The notes below the pieces were generated by a model. The model was not told the origin of the DNA. It saw only the letters and a list, made by a program, of their open reading frames with translations, and searched no databases. Below, in pieces: positions 16,357-27,239 of a stretch of DNA of 34,247 nucleotides. The stretch is taken from positions 1 to 34,247 of the forward strand of contig CAMKNF010000002.1 of NCBI GenBank assembly GCA_946414115.1. Reading direction: 5' to 3'. Made by a program: the position numbers and the translations under genes. Origin of the DNA: an uncultured Ruminococcus sp. Lineage in GTDB: Bacteria > Bacillota > Clostridia > Oscillospirales > Acutalibacteraceae. How positions within the stretch are numbered: position 1 is the first letter of the stretch; each line of letters starts with the position of its first letter.

Positions 16357-17192
16357 TTTATTTTAACAACAGTTATTTCGGGGCAGTTATTCAATCTCAA
16401 AACTGGATAGGCGTCGCCCAATCCTGCGGAAATTATCATTTTCGTATTGTCAAAATCAAATTCGCCTTTGTCATATTTCGGAAAAAATCCCTGATTCGGA
16501 GCGAACACTCCGCCGACAAAGGGAATCTGAACAGCTCCGCCGTGAGTGTGACCGCACATTACCAAATCGACGTTGCTGTCCTGCATAATGCTCTCAAGGT
16601 ATTCGGGTTGATGATGAAGAAGAATTGAATAGCAGTTTTTTGAGTTTTCTTTAAAATTGTCCCAGAAATACCTTTCGGGAGTGTCGTAATCGGGTGCATT
16701 GTATTCGTAATACGGAAAGTCGGACATACCACCGAGCAGGATTTTTTCACCGTTAATTTCAAGCGTTACCGATTCATTGTCAAGGAGCTTTGCACCTGTC
16801 GAGTTAATGTCATTTCTGAAGTCGATTTCGTCTTTAAGAGCAAGCTCGTGATTGCCGAGTACGCAGTAGGTCGGTGCAATTTCGGCAAGCTGAGGCAAAA
16901 GCTCACGCATAACGTGGTCGTCGGCTGAATATTTGTTGACCATATCGCCGCCTACGGCTATGAAGTCGGGATTTTGTTCCTTGATTTTTGCAACAAGGTC
17001 AGAGTTTTTATCACCGTATTCCTTGCAGTGCAAATCGGAAATGAACACGAATCTTACTTGCGAGTTAATCTTATCGGAGCTTAACGAATAGTTCTTGATT
17101 TCAATAGTATTTGAACAGTACAGACCATAAATAATTGTTGCGACAGCGACGATAAGTACAGATAAAATGATGATTTTGAGCATTTTTTTCAT
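16353..17192 (-). CDS. Membrane-anchored calcineurin-like metallophosphoesterase
   Basis: ISDLHCKEYG, GGDMVNK, LGNHE, HHQPE, CGHTHGG motifs; ATG at 17192 with gaggtg RBS. Confidence 0.9.
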   Translation of the reverse strand: MKKMLKIIILSVLIVAVATIIYGLYCSNTIEIKNYSLSSDKINSQVRFVFISDLHCKEYGDKNSDLVAKIKEQNPDFIAVGGDMVNKYSADDHVMRELLPQLAEIAPTYCVLGNHELALKDEIDFRNDINSTGAKLLDNESVTLEINGEKILLGGMSDFPYYEYNAPDYDTPERYFWDNFKENSKNCYSILLHHQPEYLESIMQDSNVDLVMCGHTHGGAVQIPFVGGVFAPNQGFFPKYDKGEFDFDNTKMIISAGLGDAYPVLRLNNCPEITVVKIN

Positions 17193-17509
17193 TTGCGACA
17201 CCTCGATTGAAACACGATTAACATAGAAGTATTTTAAAATATACATTTTGTTTTGTCAAACAAAATAATGATTATCAAATCTGCAAGCTCAATGTAAAAA
17301 GTATGTATCATATATTGCCATTTTACGGTTTTTATGGTAAAATATATCTTTAGAAATTCTTATTGTGTTTATTGCGAAATTTGTCAGAATGTTGATTTAA
17401 TGTGCGAATTTTGTTTTTCTTTATTGCAGATTAAGGCATATTGGCTTTTCTTACTTTTTGACAGGATACAAGTATAATTGAATAAAATTATATTGAGAGG
17501 AATCGAGTT

Positions 17510-18742
17510 ATGGAACTGAAACCTTTTGAAAAAAAAGTTTGGCTGGCTTCTCCGACTATGCACGGAGAAGAACTGAAGTATATTACCGAAGCATATGAAA
17601 CAAACTGGATGTCAACCATAGGTGAAAATATTAACAACGCAGAGAAAATTGCGTGTGAGAAAATCGGTTGTAAATATGCAGTTGCATTATCCTCGGGAAC
17701 GGCATCACTTCATATGGCAGTTAAGCTTGCCGGAGTAAAGCCGGGAGATAAGGTTTTTTGTTCTGATATGACATTTGACGCAACGGTAAATCCTGTTGTT
17801 TACGAAGGCGGAGTACCGATATTTATTGACACTGAACGTGATACGTGGAATATGGATCCGATAGCGTTGGAAAAGGCTTTTGAACTTTATCCTGAAGTAA
17901 AGGTTGTTGTAGTTGCTCACCTTTACGGTACGCCTGGTAAAATTGATGAGATTAAGGAAATATGCGAAAATCACGGAGCGGTAATAATTGAAGACGCTGC
18001 TGAATCATTCGGAGCAACATATAAAGGAAAACAGACAGGTTCATTCGGAAACTATAACTGCATAAGCTTTAACGGTAATAAAATAGTAACGGGAAGTACC
18101 GGAGGTATGCTGCTGACAGACAGCCTTGATGCTGCGAATAAGGTGCGAAAGTGGTCTACTCAGGCTCGTGAACAAGCGCCGTGGTATCAGCATGAGGAGC
18201 TTGGATACAACTATCGAATGAGCAATGTAATTGCCGGAGTGGTTCGTGCACAGATTCCGTATCTTGAAGAGCACATTGCTCAAAAGAAAGCGATATATAT
18301 GAGATATAAGGAAGGGTTTAAGGGATTGCCTGTTACAATGAATCCGTATGATGAGGAGAATTCCGAACCGAATTTCTGGCTGTCCTGTATGCTGATTGAT
18401 AAAGACGCAATGTGTAAACAAGTCAGAAGTGAAACCGAGTCACTTTATGTCAGCGAACCGAATAAAAGCTGTCCTACAGAAATTCTTGACAAACTTGCGA
18501 AATATAATGCAGAAGGTCGTCCGATATGGAAGCCGATGCATATGCAGCCCTTTTACAGAATGAATAGCTTTGTTACAAGAAACGGAAACGGCAGAGCTGC
18601 AACAAATGCTTATATAAAGAGCGAGTTCGTTGATATAGGAAAAGATATATTTAACAGGGGTTTGTGCTTGCCAAGTGACAATAAAATGACTGCTGAACAG
18701 CAGGATATGATTATAGCTATTATCAGAAGTTGTTTTGAGTAA
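17510..18742 (+). CDS. DegT/DnrJ/EryC1/StrS PLP aminotransferase (PglE-like)
   Basis: [84 protein letters not shown]. Confidence 0.9.
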   Translation: MELKPFEKKVWLASPTMHGEELKYITEAYETNWMSTIGENINNAEKIACEKIGCKYAVALSSGTASLHMAVKLAGVKPGDKVFCSDMTFDATVNPVVYEGGVPIFIDTERDTWNMDPIALEKAFELYPEVKVVVVAHLYGTPGKIDEIKEICENHGAVIIEDAAESFGATYKGKQTGSFGNYNCISFNGNKIVTGSTGGMLLTDSLDAANKVRKWSTQAREQAPWYQHEELGYNYRMSNVIAGVVRAQIPYLEEHIAQKKAIYMRYKEGFKGLPVTMNPYDEENSEPNFWLSCMLIDKDAMCKQVRSETESLYVSEPNKSCPTEILDKLAKYNAEGRPIWKPMHMQPFYRMNSFVTRNGNGRAATNAYIKSEFVDIGKDIFNRGLCLPSDNKMTAEQQDMIIAIIRSCFE

Positions 18743-18762
18743 CATTTAATCGGGAGGCAGAA

Positions 18763-19404
18763 ATGAATAATAAGCATAAGCCGTATGGCATTTATGAGAA
18801 ATACATAAAAAGACTGCTGGATATTATTTTTTCCTTTTTTGCTTTGGTCTTATTAAGCTGGCTTTATCTTATAATAGCAGTTCTTGTCAGAATAAAACTG
18901 GGCAGTCCCGTTATTTTTACTCAGAAACGCCCGGGAAAAGATGAAAAAATTTTTAAGCTTTACAAGTTTCGAACTATGACTGATGAAAGAGATGAAGACG
19001 GTAAACTTTTGCCTGATGAGGTTCGATTGACTAAATTCGGTAAGATTCTTCGAAAAACAAGTTTAGATGAATTGCCCGAGTTGTTTAATATCTTAAAGGG
19101 TGATATGAGTATTATAGGACCACGTCCGCTGCTTATAAAGTACTTGCCATTGTACAACGATAAGCAGAAACGCCGCCATGAGGTTCGACCGGGACTGTCG
19201 GGATATGCACAGGTGAATGGACGTAATACGATTTCATGGGAACATAAATTTGAGATGGATGTTGAATATGTTGATCATATCACGTTTTTGGGTGACGTAA
19301 AAATTTTGTTTAGCACGATAATTAAAGCTTTTGTGAAGCAGGAGGGAATTTCTTCTTCAACCTCTGCAACTATGGAAGAATTTAAAGGAACATCGGTAAA
19401 CTAA
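18763..19404 (+). CDS. Polyprenyl-phosphate sugar phosphotransferase (PglC-like)
   Basis: [75 protein letters not shown]. Confidence 0.92.
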   Translation: MNNKHKPYGIYEKYIKRLLDIIFSFFALVLLSWLYLIIAVLVRIKLGSPVIFTQKRPGKDEKIFKLYKFRTMTDERDEDGKLLPDEVRLTKFGKILRKTSLDELPELFNILKGDMSIIGPRPLLIKYLPLYNDKQKRRHEVRPGLSGYAQVNGRNTISWEHKFEMDVEYVDHITFLGDVKILFSTIIKAFVKQEGISSSTSATMEEFKGTSVN

Positions 19405-20009
19405 TGAAAAAATTATTAATAATAGGAGCAAGTGGTCACGGAAAAGTAGTGGCTGATATAGCTAAAAAGAATAAATATGATGATATTGCTTTTTTAGATG
19501 ATAATGAAGACCTTTATAAAGGCGGAAATTATAAGATAGTTGGTAAATGCAGTAGATTTGAAGAATTCGACTGTGACATGTTTGTTGCAATAGGTAACGC
19601 AGAAATCCGCGAACGCTTGCAAAATATGTTGGAAGAAAAAGGTAAAAACATTCCTGTCTTGATACATCCTAACGCAGTTATTGCAGAAAATGTGTCTGTC
19701 GGAGCAGGAACAGTTATTATGCCAGGAGCTGTTGTTAATCCTGACAGCATAATTGGGAAGGGCTGTATTATTAATACCTGCTCTTCAGTTGATCACGATT
19801 GCATAGTTGAAAATTTTGCTCATATATCTGTCGGCGCTCATTTGGCGGGAACTGTTACTGTAGGTGAAAAGACATGGGTAGGAATTGGAGCTGTTGTAAG
19901 TAACAATCTGAAGATTGCCGATAATTGTATGATTGGTGCCGGAGCAACGGTAATTCATAATATAGAGGAGAGCGGAACATACGTTGGTGTTCCGGCAAAG
20001 AAAATATGA
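19404..20009 (+). CDS. PglD-like sugar acetyltransferase (left-handed beta-helix)
   Basis: KKLLIIGASGHGKVVADIA..SSVDHDCIVENFAHISVGAHLAGTVTVGEKTWVGIGA..GVPAK. Confidence 0.9.
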   Translation: MKKLLIIGASGHGKVVADIAKKNKYDDIAFLDDNEDLYKGGNYKIVGKCSRFEEFDCDMFVAIGNAEIRERLQNMLEEKGKNIPVLIHPNAVIAENVSVGAGTVIMPGAVVNPDSIIGKGCIINTCSSVDHDCIVENFAHISVGAHLAGTVTVGEKTWVGIGAVVSNNLKIADNCMIGAGATVIHNIEESGTYVGVPAKKI

Positions 20010-21082
20010 AAATCCTTATTTTAGCAAATTATGATGTAGGACTTTATCAGTTTCGAAAAGAGCTTATACAGGAACTTCTGAAATGTAATGAGGTGATTAT
20101 TTCACTTCCGTATGGAGATTTGGTTGTACCGCTAAAAACTATGGGGTGCAAATTTATTGATACACCGCTTGAACGGCGTGGAATAAATCCGATAACAGAC
20201 ATACATTTAATTAAAAAGTATTTTACTATTCTAAAATCAGAGAAGCCTGATTTAGTTATTTCCTATACAATTAAACCTAACATATACGGAGGGTTTGCTT
20301 GTCGTAGATTGAAAATTCCTTATGACATGAATATTACAGGATTGGGCACTGCTTTTGAAAATGATGGAATTTTGAAAAGGCTTGTTACTTATATGTATAA
20401 GTACTCCTGTAAGAGAGCTCATACAGTGTATTTTGAAAATTCTGAAAATAAAAAGATTTTCATAGATGAGCGTATTGTAAAAAGTAATCAAGCCTGCCTG
20501 CTCAGCGGAGCTGGAGTAAATTTGGAACATTACTCTCTTGCCGAATATCCTGAAAAAACAGAACCGGTTAAGTTTTTATTTATGGGTCGTGTTATGAAAG
20601 AGAAGGGGATTGAAGAGCTGTTTGCTGCTATGGATAGATTATATGAAGAAGGATATAAATGTGAGTTGGATATTTTAGGCGGTTATGAAGAAAATTATGA
20701 AGCTGCTATTCACAGTTATGAAAATAAGGGTTGGATGAAGTATCACGGATATATAAAAGATGTAAGACCTTTTATCAAGCAGGCCCATTGCTTTGTACTT
20801 CCGTCGTGGCACGAGGGTATGGCGAATACTAATCTTGAATGTGCGGCAATGGGCAGACCTGTAATCACAAGCAATATTCACGGTTGTATGGAGGCCGTCG
20901 AAGACGGTGTGAGCGGATATTTGTTTGAATGTAAAAATGTTGACAGCTTGTATGAAAAAATGAAGCTGTTTACAGAATTGTCATATGAGCAGAGAAAAAA
21001 TATGGGACTTGCAGGAAGAAAACGGATGGAAGAGATTTTTGACAAGAAAAAGGTAGTTGCAAAAACAATAGAAAACCTGTAA
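20006..21082 (+). CDS. Glycosyltransferase family 4 (PglA-like)
   Basis: ITGLGTAFE, FMGRVMKEKGIEELFAAM, LPSWHEGMANTNLECAAMGRPVITSNIHGCMEAVEDGVSG. Confidence 0.85.
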   Translation: MKILILANYDVGLYQFRKELIQELLKCNEVIISLPYGDLVVPLKTMGCKFIDTPLERRGINPITDIHLIKKYFTILKSEKPDLVISYTIKPNIYGGFACRRLKIPYDMNITGLGTAFENDGILKRLVTYMYKYSCKRAHTVYFENSENKKIFIDERIVKSNQACLLSGAGVNLEHYSLAEYPEKTEPVKFLFMGRVMKEKGIEELFAAMDRLYEEGYKCELDILGGYEENYEAAIHSYENKGWMKYHGYIKDVRPFIKQAHCFVLPSWHEGMANTNLECAAMGRPVITSNIHGCMEAVEDGVSGYLFECKNVDSLYEKMKLFTELSYEQRKNMGLAGRKRMEEIFDKKKVVAKTIENL

Positions 21083-21100
21083 TATAAAGGAGGCAGATGA

Positions 21101-22165
21101 ATGCAGAACGCAGACGTTAAACCGCTGGTTAGTATTATAGTTCCTGTTTATAATGTAGAACAATATCTGCCGCAGTGTCTTGACAGCATTGTAAATCAGA
21201 CCTATGAAAATATTGAAGTTATTTGTGTTAATGACGGTTCACCTGATAACAGTATAAAAATTTTAGAAGAGTATGCTTCAAGAGATTCAAGAATTAAAGT
21301 TGTTTCTCAAAAAAATCAGGGGTTGTCCGGAGCAAGAAACACAGGTATTAAGTATGCTTCCGGAAAATACATAATGTTTGTGGACAGCGATGACTGGATT
21401 GATCTTGATACTTGTCAAGTGGCAGTAAATGCAGCAGAAACAAATGATGCAGATTTTGTTTTTTGGTCTTATGTTCGTGAATTTGAAAATGATTCTAAAG
21501 AAAAACTTATGTTTTGGGATGATGGAACTGTTTTTGACGAAAAAACTGTAAAGTCGCAATTGCATCGTAGGTTATGCGGGTTGTTGGGAGAGGAGCTATC
21601 TCACCCTGAATATGCTAACGCAATAGAAACAGCATGGGCAAAGTTATATTTAGCGTCTGAAATAAAAAACAACGATGTTAAATTTGTTGATACAAAGGAA
21701 ATAGGTACCGAAGACGCTCTATTTAATTTATATGCGTTAGGATATGTAAAAAAAGGTTACTATATACGAAAATGTTTGAATCATTATAGAAAGACGAATT
21801 CTGTTTCACTAACTTCAAATTACAGTAGGCGTTTATATATCTGTTGGCAGAGACTTTTTGACCTTATGCAACAGTATATTGGTGAAAACGATTTATCTAA
21901 AGAATATGAAGACGCGTTGTCAAATCGTATTGCATTAAGTATATTGGGCTTGGGGCTGAATATTCTGTCCTCAGATTTCAGTGCAAAGAAAAAGAAAAAA
22001 CTTATTAAAGAGATAATTACGTCTGACAGATATAAAGAGGCTTATAAAAAGCTTGAATTTAAGTATTTTCCGCTACACTGGAAAATATTTTATGCATTTG
22101 CAAAAGCAGGAAACGCAACAGGGGTATATATGCTGCTCAAGGTGATACAGAGAATTATTAAATAA
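21101..22165 (+). CDS. Glycosyltransferase family 2
   Basis: VSIIVPVYNVEQYLPQCLDSIVNQTYENIEVICVNDGSPDNS..FVDSDDW. Confidence 0.9.
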   Translation: MQNADVKPLVSIIVPVYNVEQYLPQCLDSIVNQTYENIEVICVNDGSPDNSIKILEEYASRDSRIKVVSQKNQGLSGARNTGIKYASGKYIMFVDSDDWIDLDTCQVAVNAAETNDADFVFWSYVREFENDSKEKLMFWDDGTVFDEKTVKSQLHRRLCGLLGEELSHPEYANAIETAWAKLYLASEIKNNDVKFVDTKEIGTEDALFNLYALGYVKKGYYIRKCLNHYRKTNSVSLTSNYSRRLYICWQRLFDLMQQYIGENDLSKEYEDALSNRIALSILGLGLNILSSDFSAKKKKKLIKEIITSDRYKEAYKKLEFKYFPLHWKIFYAFAKAGNATGVYMLLKVIQRIIK

Positions 22166-22185
22166 GGGAAAAGGTAAATTACATA

Positions 22186-23307
22186 ATGATAATTCATTTT
22201 TCAATTTTATTTGTAATAATGGTTGTTTCTCTTATCTGGGGACCGGGAATCAGAGAGAAAAAACTCAACAGCATTTATGCTGAAACGGGAGAAGAAACAT
22301 TTAAAAGTTCAATTTGGCCGTGGTTGATTATTTTTGGTTATATTGCTTTTTTGGCGGCTATGCGAACTAATATGAACGATACCTCGGTTTACAGAGCATC
22401 TTTTGATAATCTTGAAGGAACATGGGAAGAAGCTATTGGTATTTGGCAAGGAGACGGAAAAGACAAGGGCTTTACTTTTCTTGCAAGTCTTTTTAAATTA
22501 TATGTATCTGACGATTACCATATGTGGTTTCTGTTTTTTGCGGCAATTGAGGCAATTGCTTTGATTTACATTTTGCGCCGTGAAGCTGTAAGTCTATGGG
22601 ACGCTTGTTTTTTCTTCTTTGCAAGCACACTTTACTATAATAATTTCTCGATGATGAGACAGTGGTTTGCGGTAGTTATTCTTTTTGTTGCTTCTAAATT
22701 TATTGCCGATAAAAAACCAATACCGTATTTTATTATTTGCATACTGTTGGCACAAATTCATACATCTGCACTTTTGTTTATAATAGTCTATTTTCTTGTT
22801 CAGGGAGAAGCGTGGAATAAAAAACAGAATATAATGATAGGCATATTTGCATTGCTTATGTTATTTTTGCAACCTTTATTATCAAGTATGAGCAGTATGC
22901 TTGAGGATACAACGTATGATTATGTTGTTAATACAATGCAATCTAATAGCGGTTCATCTGTAATACGTATTTTTATTTCGGCCGTTCCGGTTGTTCTGGC
23001 ATTTATTAACCGTAAAAAGGTTAAAGGCAAAATGATTAATGTCTGCGTAAATATGTCGTTGTTGAACCTTATGCTTAATGTTTTGGCAACCTTTACGAGT
23101 GGATTGTATATAATTCGCCTTGCCACATATACACAAATGTTTAATATAATTTTATATCCATATTTGCTTAATATTACTTTGAAAGAAGAGGAAAAAAGGT
23201 TTATAAAGCCTGTGTTTTACGTGCTGTATTTTGCATTCTATATTTATCAGATGAATCATCAGGGCGCATTCGGTTATTCAAGCGATGTTTTAGGAACATT
23301 TACATAA
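22186..23307 (+). CDS. EpsG-family / Wzy-like polysaccharide polymerase
   Basis: Multiple TM helices; FLAAMRTNMNDTSVYRASF and FSMMRQWFAVVILFVASKFI resemble EpsG. Confidence 0.8.
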   Translation: MIIHFSILFVIMVVSLIWGPGIREKKLNSIYAETGEETFKSSIWPWLIIFGYIAFLAAMRTNMNDTSVYRASFDNLEGTWEEAIGIWQGDGKDKGFTFLASLFKLYVSDDYHMWFLFFAAIEAIALIYILRREAVSLWDACFFFFASTLYYNNFSMMRQWFAVVILFVASKFIADKKPIPYFIICILLAQIHTSALLFIIVYFLVQGEAWNKKQNIMIGIFALLMLFLQPLLSSMSSMLEDTTYDYVVNTMQSNSGSSVIRIFISAVPVVLAFINRKKVKGKMINVCVNMSLLNLMLNVLATFTSGLYIIRLATYTQMFNIILYPYLLNITLKEEEKRFIKPVFYVLYFAFYIYQMNHQGAFGYSSDVLGTFT

Positions 23308-23337
23308 TTTATAATGTACATAGGGGAATGGGAAATA

Positions 23338-24459
23338 ATGGATAAGCCAATCAGAATTCTGAATTTATTTACGATTATGAACCGTGGCGGTGCGGAAACT
23401 ATGGTCATGAATTACTTTAGAAATATTGACCGTACAAAGGTTCAGTTTGATTTTATGGTTCACAGGCAAGAGCGAGGTGCCTATGACGATGAGATAGAAG
23501 CCTTGGGCGGAAAGATCTATCGTATGCCAAGCATCAGACCGTGGTCTGCGAATAGCTACCGTAAAGTAATAAGAGAATTTTATGTAACGCATTCCGAATA
23601 CAAAATTATTCATTCGCATATGTCGGAGCTTGGTTATTATGATTTTTTGGAAGCGGAAAAAGCAAAAATTCCGGTTAGAATTTGTCATGCCCATAACCGC
23701 CCGTATGGTGTGGATTTAAAATCTCCTGTCCGCTGGTACTATAAAACAAAGATGATGCCTCATATTACACATATGTTTATGTGTGGGGAGGAGTCAGGCG
23801 AGTGGCTTTTCGGCAAAAAAAATAAAGACAGATTCATTCAGCTGAACAATGCTATCGATGCCGAAAAGTACATTTATAATTCAGATAAACGAAACCAAGT
23901 TAGGAAATCATTGAGATTATCGGAAAATCAGATTGTAATCGGTCATGTCGGACGTTTTAATTTGCAGAAAAATCATAAGTTTATTATTGATGTTTTTGAA
24001 GAAGTACATAAGCGTAATGCAGATGCAGTTTTATTCCTTGTAGGAGATGATTCGAGTCCCTTGGGACAGGAAATACACGAAAAGGTCAATAATCTGGGAT
24101 TGAGCGATGGTGTTATTTTTACCGGAGTCAGATCTGATGTTGCAGATTTAATGCAGGCGATGGATGTTTTTCTCTTTCCGTCTTTGTTTGAAGGTTTGTC
24201 CGTTGCAAGCATTGAGGCGCAGTCTTCCGGACTTCCGTTAATAATTTCTGATAAGGTTCCGATTGAGTGTAAAAAAACAGATTTAGTAGAAGTAATGCCT
24301 CTTTCGGCGCCGGCATCTCTATGGGCTGAAAAGGTGTTGGATTCTTTGAATAAAAAGCGAATAAATACTTTTGAGCAAATCAAAGACGCAGGCTTTGACA
24401 TTAAAGAAAACGCAAAATGGCTTCAGGATTTTTATATCAATTCGGCAAAAGGAGAATAA
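23338..24459 (+). CDS. Glycosyltransferase family 4
   Basis: NRGGAETMVMNYFRNID; GHVGRFNLQKNHKFIIDVF; FPSLFEGLSVASIEAQSSGLPLIISD; ATG at 23338. Confidence 0.88.
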   Translation: MDKPIRILNLFTIMNRGGAETMVMNYFRNIDRTKVQFDFMVHRQERGAYDDEIEALGGKIYRMPSIRPWSANSYRKVIREFYVTHSEYKIIHSHMSELGYYDFLEAEKAKIPVRICHAHNRPYGVDLKSPVRWYYKTKMMPHITHMFMCGEESGEWLFGKKNKDRFIQLNNAIDAEKYIYNSDKRNQVRKSLRLSENQIVIGHVGRFNLQKNHKFIIDVFEEVHKRNADAVLFLVGDDSSPLGQEIHEKVNNLGLSDGVIFTGVRSDVADLMQAMDVFLFPSLFEGLSVASIEAQSSGLPLIISDKVPIECKKTDLVEVMPLSAPASLWAEKVLDSLNKKRINTFEQIKDAGFDIKENAKWLQDFYINSAKGE

Positions 24460-24460
24460 A

Positions 24461-25351
24461 ATGGCTTTATTAACCATATTTACACCTGCCTATAACAGGG
24501 TCGGCACATTAGTAAGAACCTATGAATCGTTATTAAAACAAGATTGTAAGGATTTTGTCTGGTTGATTGTTGATGATGGCTCTACAGATAATACTTCTCA
24601 ACTGGTTAGGGAATGGCAAAGCAACGATAATGGGTTTGAAATACGATATATTTATAAGGAAAACGGCGGTATGCATACGGCACATAATACTGCCTATGAA
24701 AATATTGATACCGAATTGAATGTTTGTATTGATTCCGATGATGAATTAGCTGATGGAGCGGTAAGCTGTATTCAAAAATTATGGTCAGATGTTGACCGTC
24801 AAAAATATGCAGGTATTATCGGTCTGGACGCAGATATGAATTCAGGAAAAGTTATAGGTACCGATTTCCCGGATAATATTAAAGAAACAACTCTTTGCGC
24901 ATTTTATGACGCAGGAGGGGTTGGCGATAAAAAACTGGTTTATCGCACCGATATTATGAAAGCCCTTCCGCCTTATCCTGTTTTCGGTAATGAAAAATAT
25001 GTTTCTTTAGGCTGGAAATATCAGCTGTGTGATCAAAAGTATAAGCTGGTTACAACAAATACTATTCTTTGCAATGTTGAATATCAGGCGGATGGTTCCT
25101 CTATGAATATGCTTAGGCAGTACAGACGAAATCCTAATGGGTTTGCATTTATTCGCAAAGAAAATTTGAAGTATATAAAGTCTAAGAAAAGAAATTTTAT
25201 TGACTGTATTCACTATGTATCCAGTAGTATTTTTGCAAAGAACAGGCATTTTATTGGTGAATCTCCAAAAAAGGTAATGACCGTTTTAGCTATTCCTTTT
25301 GGTGTTGCACTGAATATATACATAAGAATAAAAACAAGAAAAAGCAAATAG
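24461..25351 (+). CDS. Glycosyltransferase family 2
   Basis: MALLTIFTPAYNRVGTLVRTYESLLKQ..LIVDDGSTDNT..NVCIDSDDEL; ATG at 24461 after aaggag. Confidence 0.88.
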   Translation: MALLTIFTPAYNRVGTLVRTYESLLKQDCKDFVWLIVDDGSTDNTSQLVREWQSNDNGFEIRYIYKENGGMHTAHNTAYENIDTELNVCIDSDDELADGAVSCIQKLWSDVDRQKYAGIIGLDADMNSGKVIGTDFPDNIKETTLCAFYDAGGVGDKKLVYRTDIMKALPPYPVFGNEKYVSLGWKYQLCDQKYKLVTTNTILCNVEYQADGSSMNMLRQYRRNPNGFAFIRKENLKYIKSKKRNFIDCIHYVSSSIFAKNRHFIGESPKKVMTVLAIPFGVALNIYIRIKTRKSK

Positions 25352-25384
25352 AATTATTAATTGGTCAAGAGGGAAGTGAAGTAG

Positions 25385-26401
25385 ATGGATACCAATATAT
25401 TAACGGAACAACCGCTTGTCGGAATAATTGTTCCGATATATAACACAGAAAAATATGTTGAAAGATGTCTTAAATCAATTCTGAACAATACATATTCAAA
25501 TATAAAGGTATTTTGTATTGATGACGGAAGTAAAGATGAAAGTCCGGCAATAGTTGAGAAAATTGCAAAGAATGACAACAGAGTTATCCTTATTCGGCAA
25601 GAGAACAGCGGGGTGTCTGTTGCAAGAAACAGAGGCATTGAGGCTGCGTTTGAAGAAAATTGCGAGGTTATAGGATTTGTGGATTCGGACGACTGGGTTC
25701 ATCCGCAATATATCGAAATCTTGCTTTCGGGGATAATGGATGGAAATGATATTTCCATATGTAATTATGAAAGAACAACGACATTCAGTAATGAATATAG
25801 CATTGTGAATAACATTGATAGAATTGAATATGATTTGGACTGTATTAAGAAGAATACCGTAGCCAGAGATCTTATTTGTGTACGTTTATATAGAAGTGCT
25901 GTAATAAATAAAAACAGATTTGTTAAAGACATAAAAATAAAAGAAGATATTTTATTTAATATTATGATAATTGCAGCGAATAGTAATTTAAAGGAATGTT
26001 GGATAGATCAGAAATTGTATTTTTATTTTGACAGAGATAATTCAACAGTGCATAATTTTGAAGGAAAGGATTTACTGCCCTATTCAAGAGAATGTATTGC
26101 TCTGCTAAGCAGTTGTAATGATGAAAATAAAAAATCATTTCTGACAAATACTATTTTTAATAATACTTTTAGTGCAAGATATTTGTCTAAATTTGCTTCT
26201 GATTTTACGGCAACTGACAGGATTTGCAAAGATTTATTGAAAGAAACATGGAAGATAGTTAATAAAGACAATATAATACTAAAAAGGAAATTTCTATTAA
26301 AAACATTTTCTGCCTTCCCTTCGCTTTATCGTTTATTCAGAATTGCTACAGACAGAACAATGCTGGATTGGGAAAAAGCTCAGAAGAAAAAGAACAAATA
26401 A
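25385..26401 (+). CDS. Glycosyltransferase family 2
   Basis: VGIIVPIYNTEKYVERCLKSILNNTYSNIKVFCIDDGSKDES..GFVDSDDWV. Confidence 0.88.
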   Translation: MDTNILTEQPLVGIIVPIYNTEKYVERCLKSILNNTYSNIKVFCIDDGSKDESPAIVEKIAKNDNRVILIRQENSGVSVARNRGIEAAFEENCEVIGFVDSDDWVHPQYIEILLSGIMDGNDISICNYERTTTFSNEYSIVNNIDRIEYDLDCIKKNTVARDLICVRLYRSAVINKNRFVKDIKIKEDILFNIMIIAANSNLKECWIDQKLYFYFDRDNSTVHNFEGKDLLPYSRECIALLSSCNDENKKSFLTNTIFNNTFSARYLSKFASDFTATDRICKDLLKETWKIVNKDNIILKRKFLLKTFSAFPSLYRLFRIATDRTMLDWEKAQKKKNK

Positions 26402-26441
26402 TCATGTCTCTGTAACAAATTCATTACTCGAGGTGAAATAA

Positions 26442-27140
26442 ATGATACCTAAAAAAATTCATTACTGTTGGTTTGGCAGAGGTGAAAAGCCAAAGCTTGC
26501 TAAAAAGTGCATAGCAAGCTGGAAAAAATATATGTCGGACTATGAAATTATTGAGTGGAACGAAGATAATTTTGACATAGATATGAATGCATACACCAAA
26601 ATGTGCTACGACCAAAAAAAATATGCTTTTTTAACCGATTATGTACGATTAATTGTTGTGCAAAAGTACGGCGGTATTTATTTTGACACCGATGTAGAGG
26701 TAGTTCGTAACTTCGATGATTTGCTTGATAACATCGCTTTTTTTGGCTTTGAAACAAATGAGTATGTTAATACCGGTCTTGGATTTGGTGCAGAAAAGGA
26801 AAATGAAATTGTTAAGCAGATGATTCGAGAATATGACCGATTATTGGACGAAAAAAACGGAATGATTGGTTGTCCTATTTTGAACACCGAAGCACTATTG
26901 AAATTCGGTTTGGTTCAAAACGGAGAGAAACAAAGGATTGACAAGGCTGTAGTTTATCCAAAGGAGTATTTTAATCCAAGGGACAGTGCTACCGGTGATT
27001 TGAAAAGAACAGACAATACATATTCAATTCATTGGTACTCAATGTCTTGGTTACCGAAAAGATTAAGAATAAGAAGTAAAATTACACAGAAATTTCATCG
27101 AATTTTCGGTGAGAAATGTTTTGCGTGGTTGAAACGGTGA
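26442..27140 (+). CDS. Capsular-type glycosyltransferase (GT32-like)
   Basis: MIPKKIHYCWFGRGEKPKLAKKCIASWKKYMSDYEIIEWNEDNFD; YGGIYFDTDVEV (DXD). Confidence 0.9.
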   Translation: MIPKKIHYCWFGRGEKPKLAKKCIASWKKYMSDYEIIEWNEDNFDIDMNAYTKMCYDQKKYAFLTDYVRLIVVQKYGGIYFDTDVEVVRNFDDLLDNIAFFGFETNEYVNTGLGFGAEKENEIVKQMIREYDRLLDEKNGMIGCPILNTEALLKFGLVQNGEKQRIDKAVVYPKEYFNPRDSATGDLKRTDNTYSIHWYSMSWLPKRLRIRSKITQKFHRIFGEKCFAWLKR

Positions 27141-27239
27141 TAGAATGGAATTAAGTATAAACGAAAATATGATGGATTAATAAAGACTGTTTTATATAGC
27201 GCATTAAGTAGATTAGATAATTTAAAAAGGTGGAAAAAA

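Noticed and set aside
17440-17480. TTGACA...TATAAT before the polysaccharide locus as a promoter
   Set aside because: The two hexamers are only 9 bp apart; no well-spaced pair was found, so the locus promoter is left uncalled.
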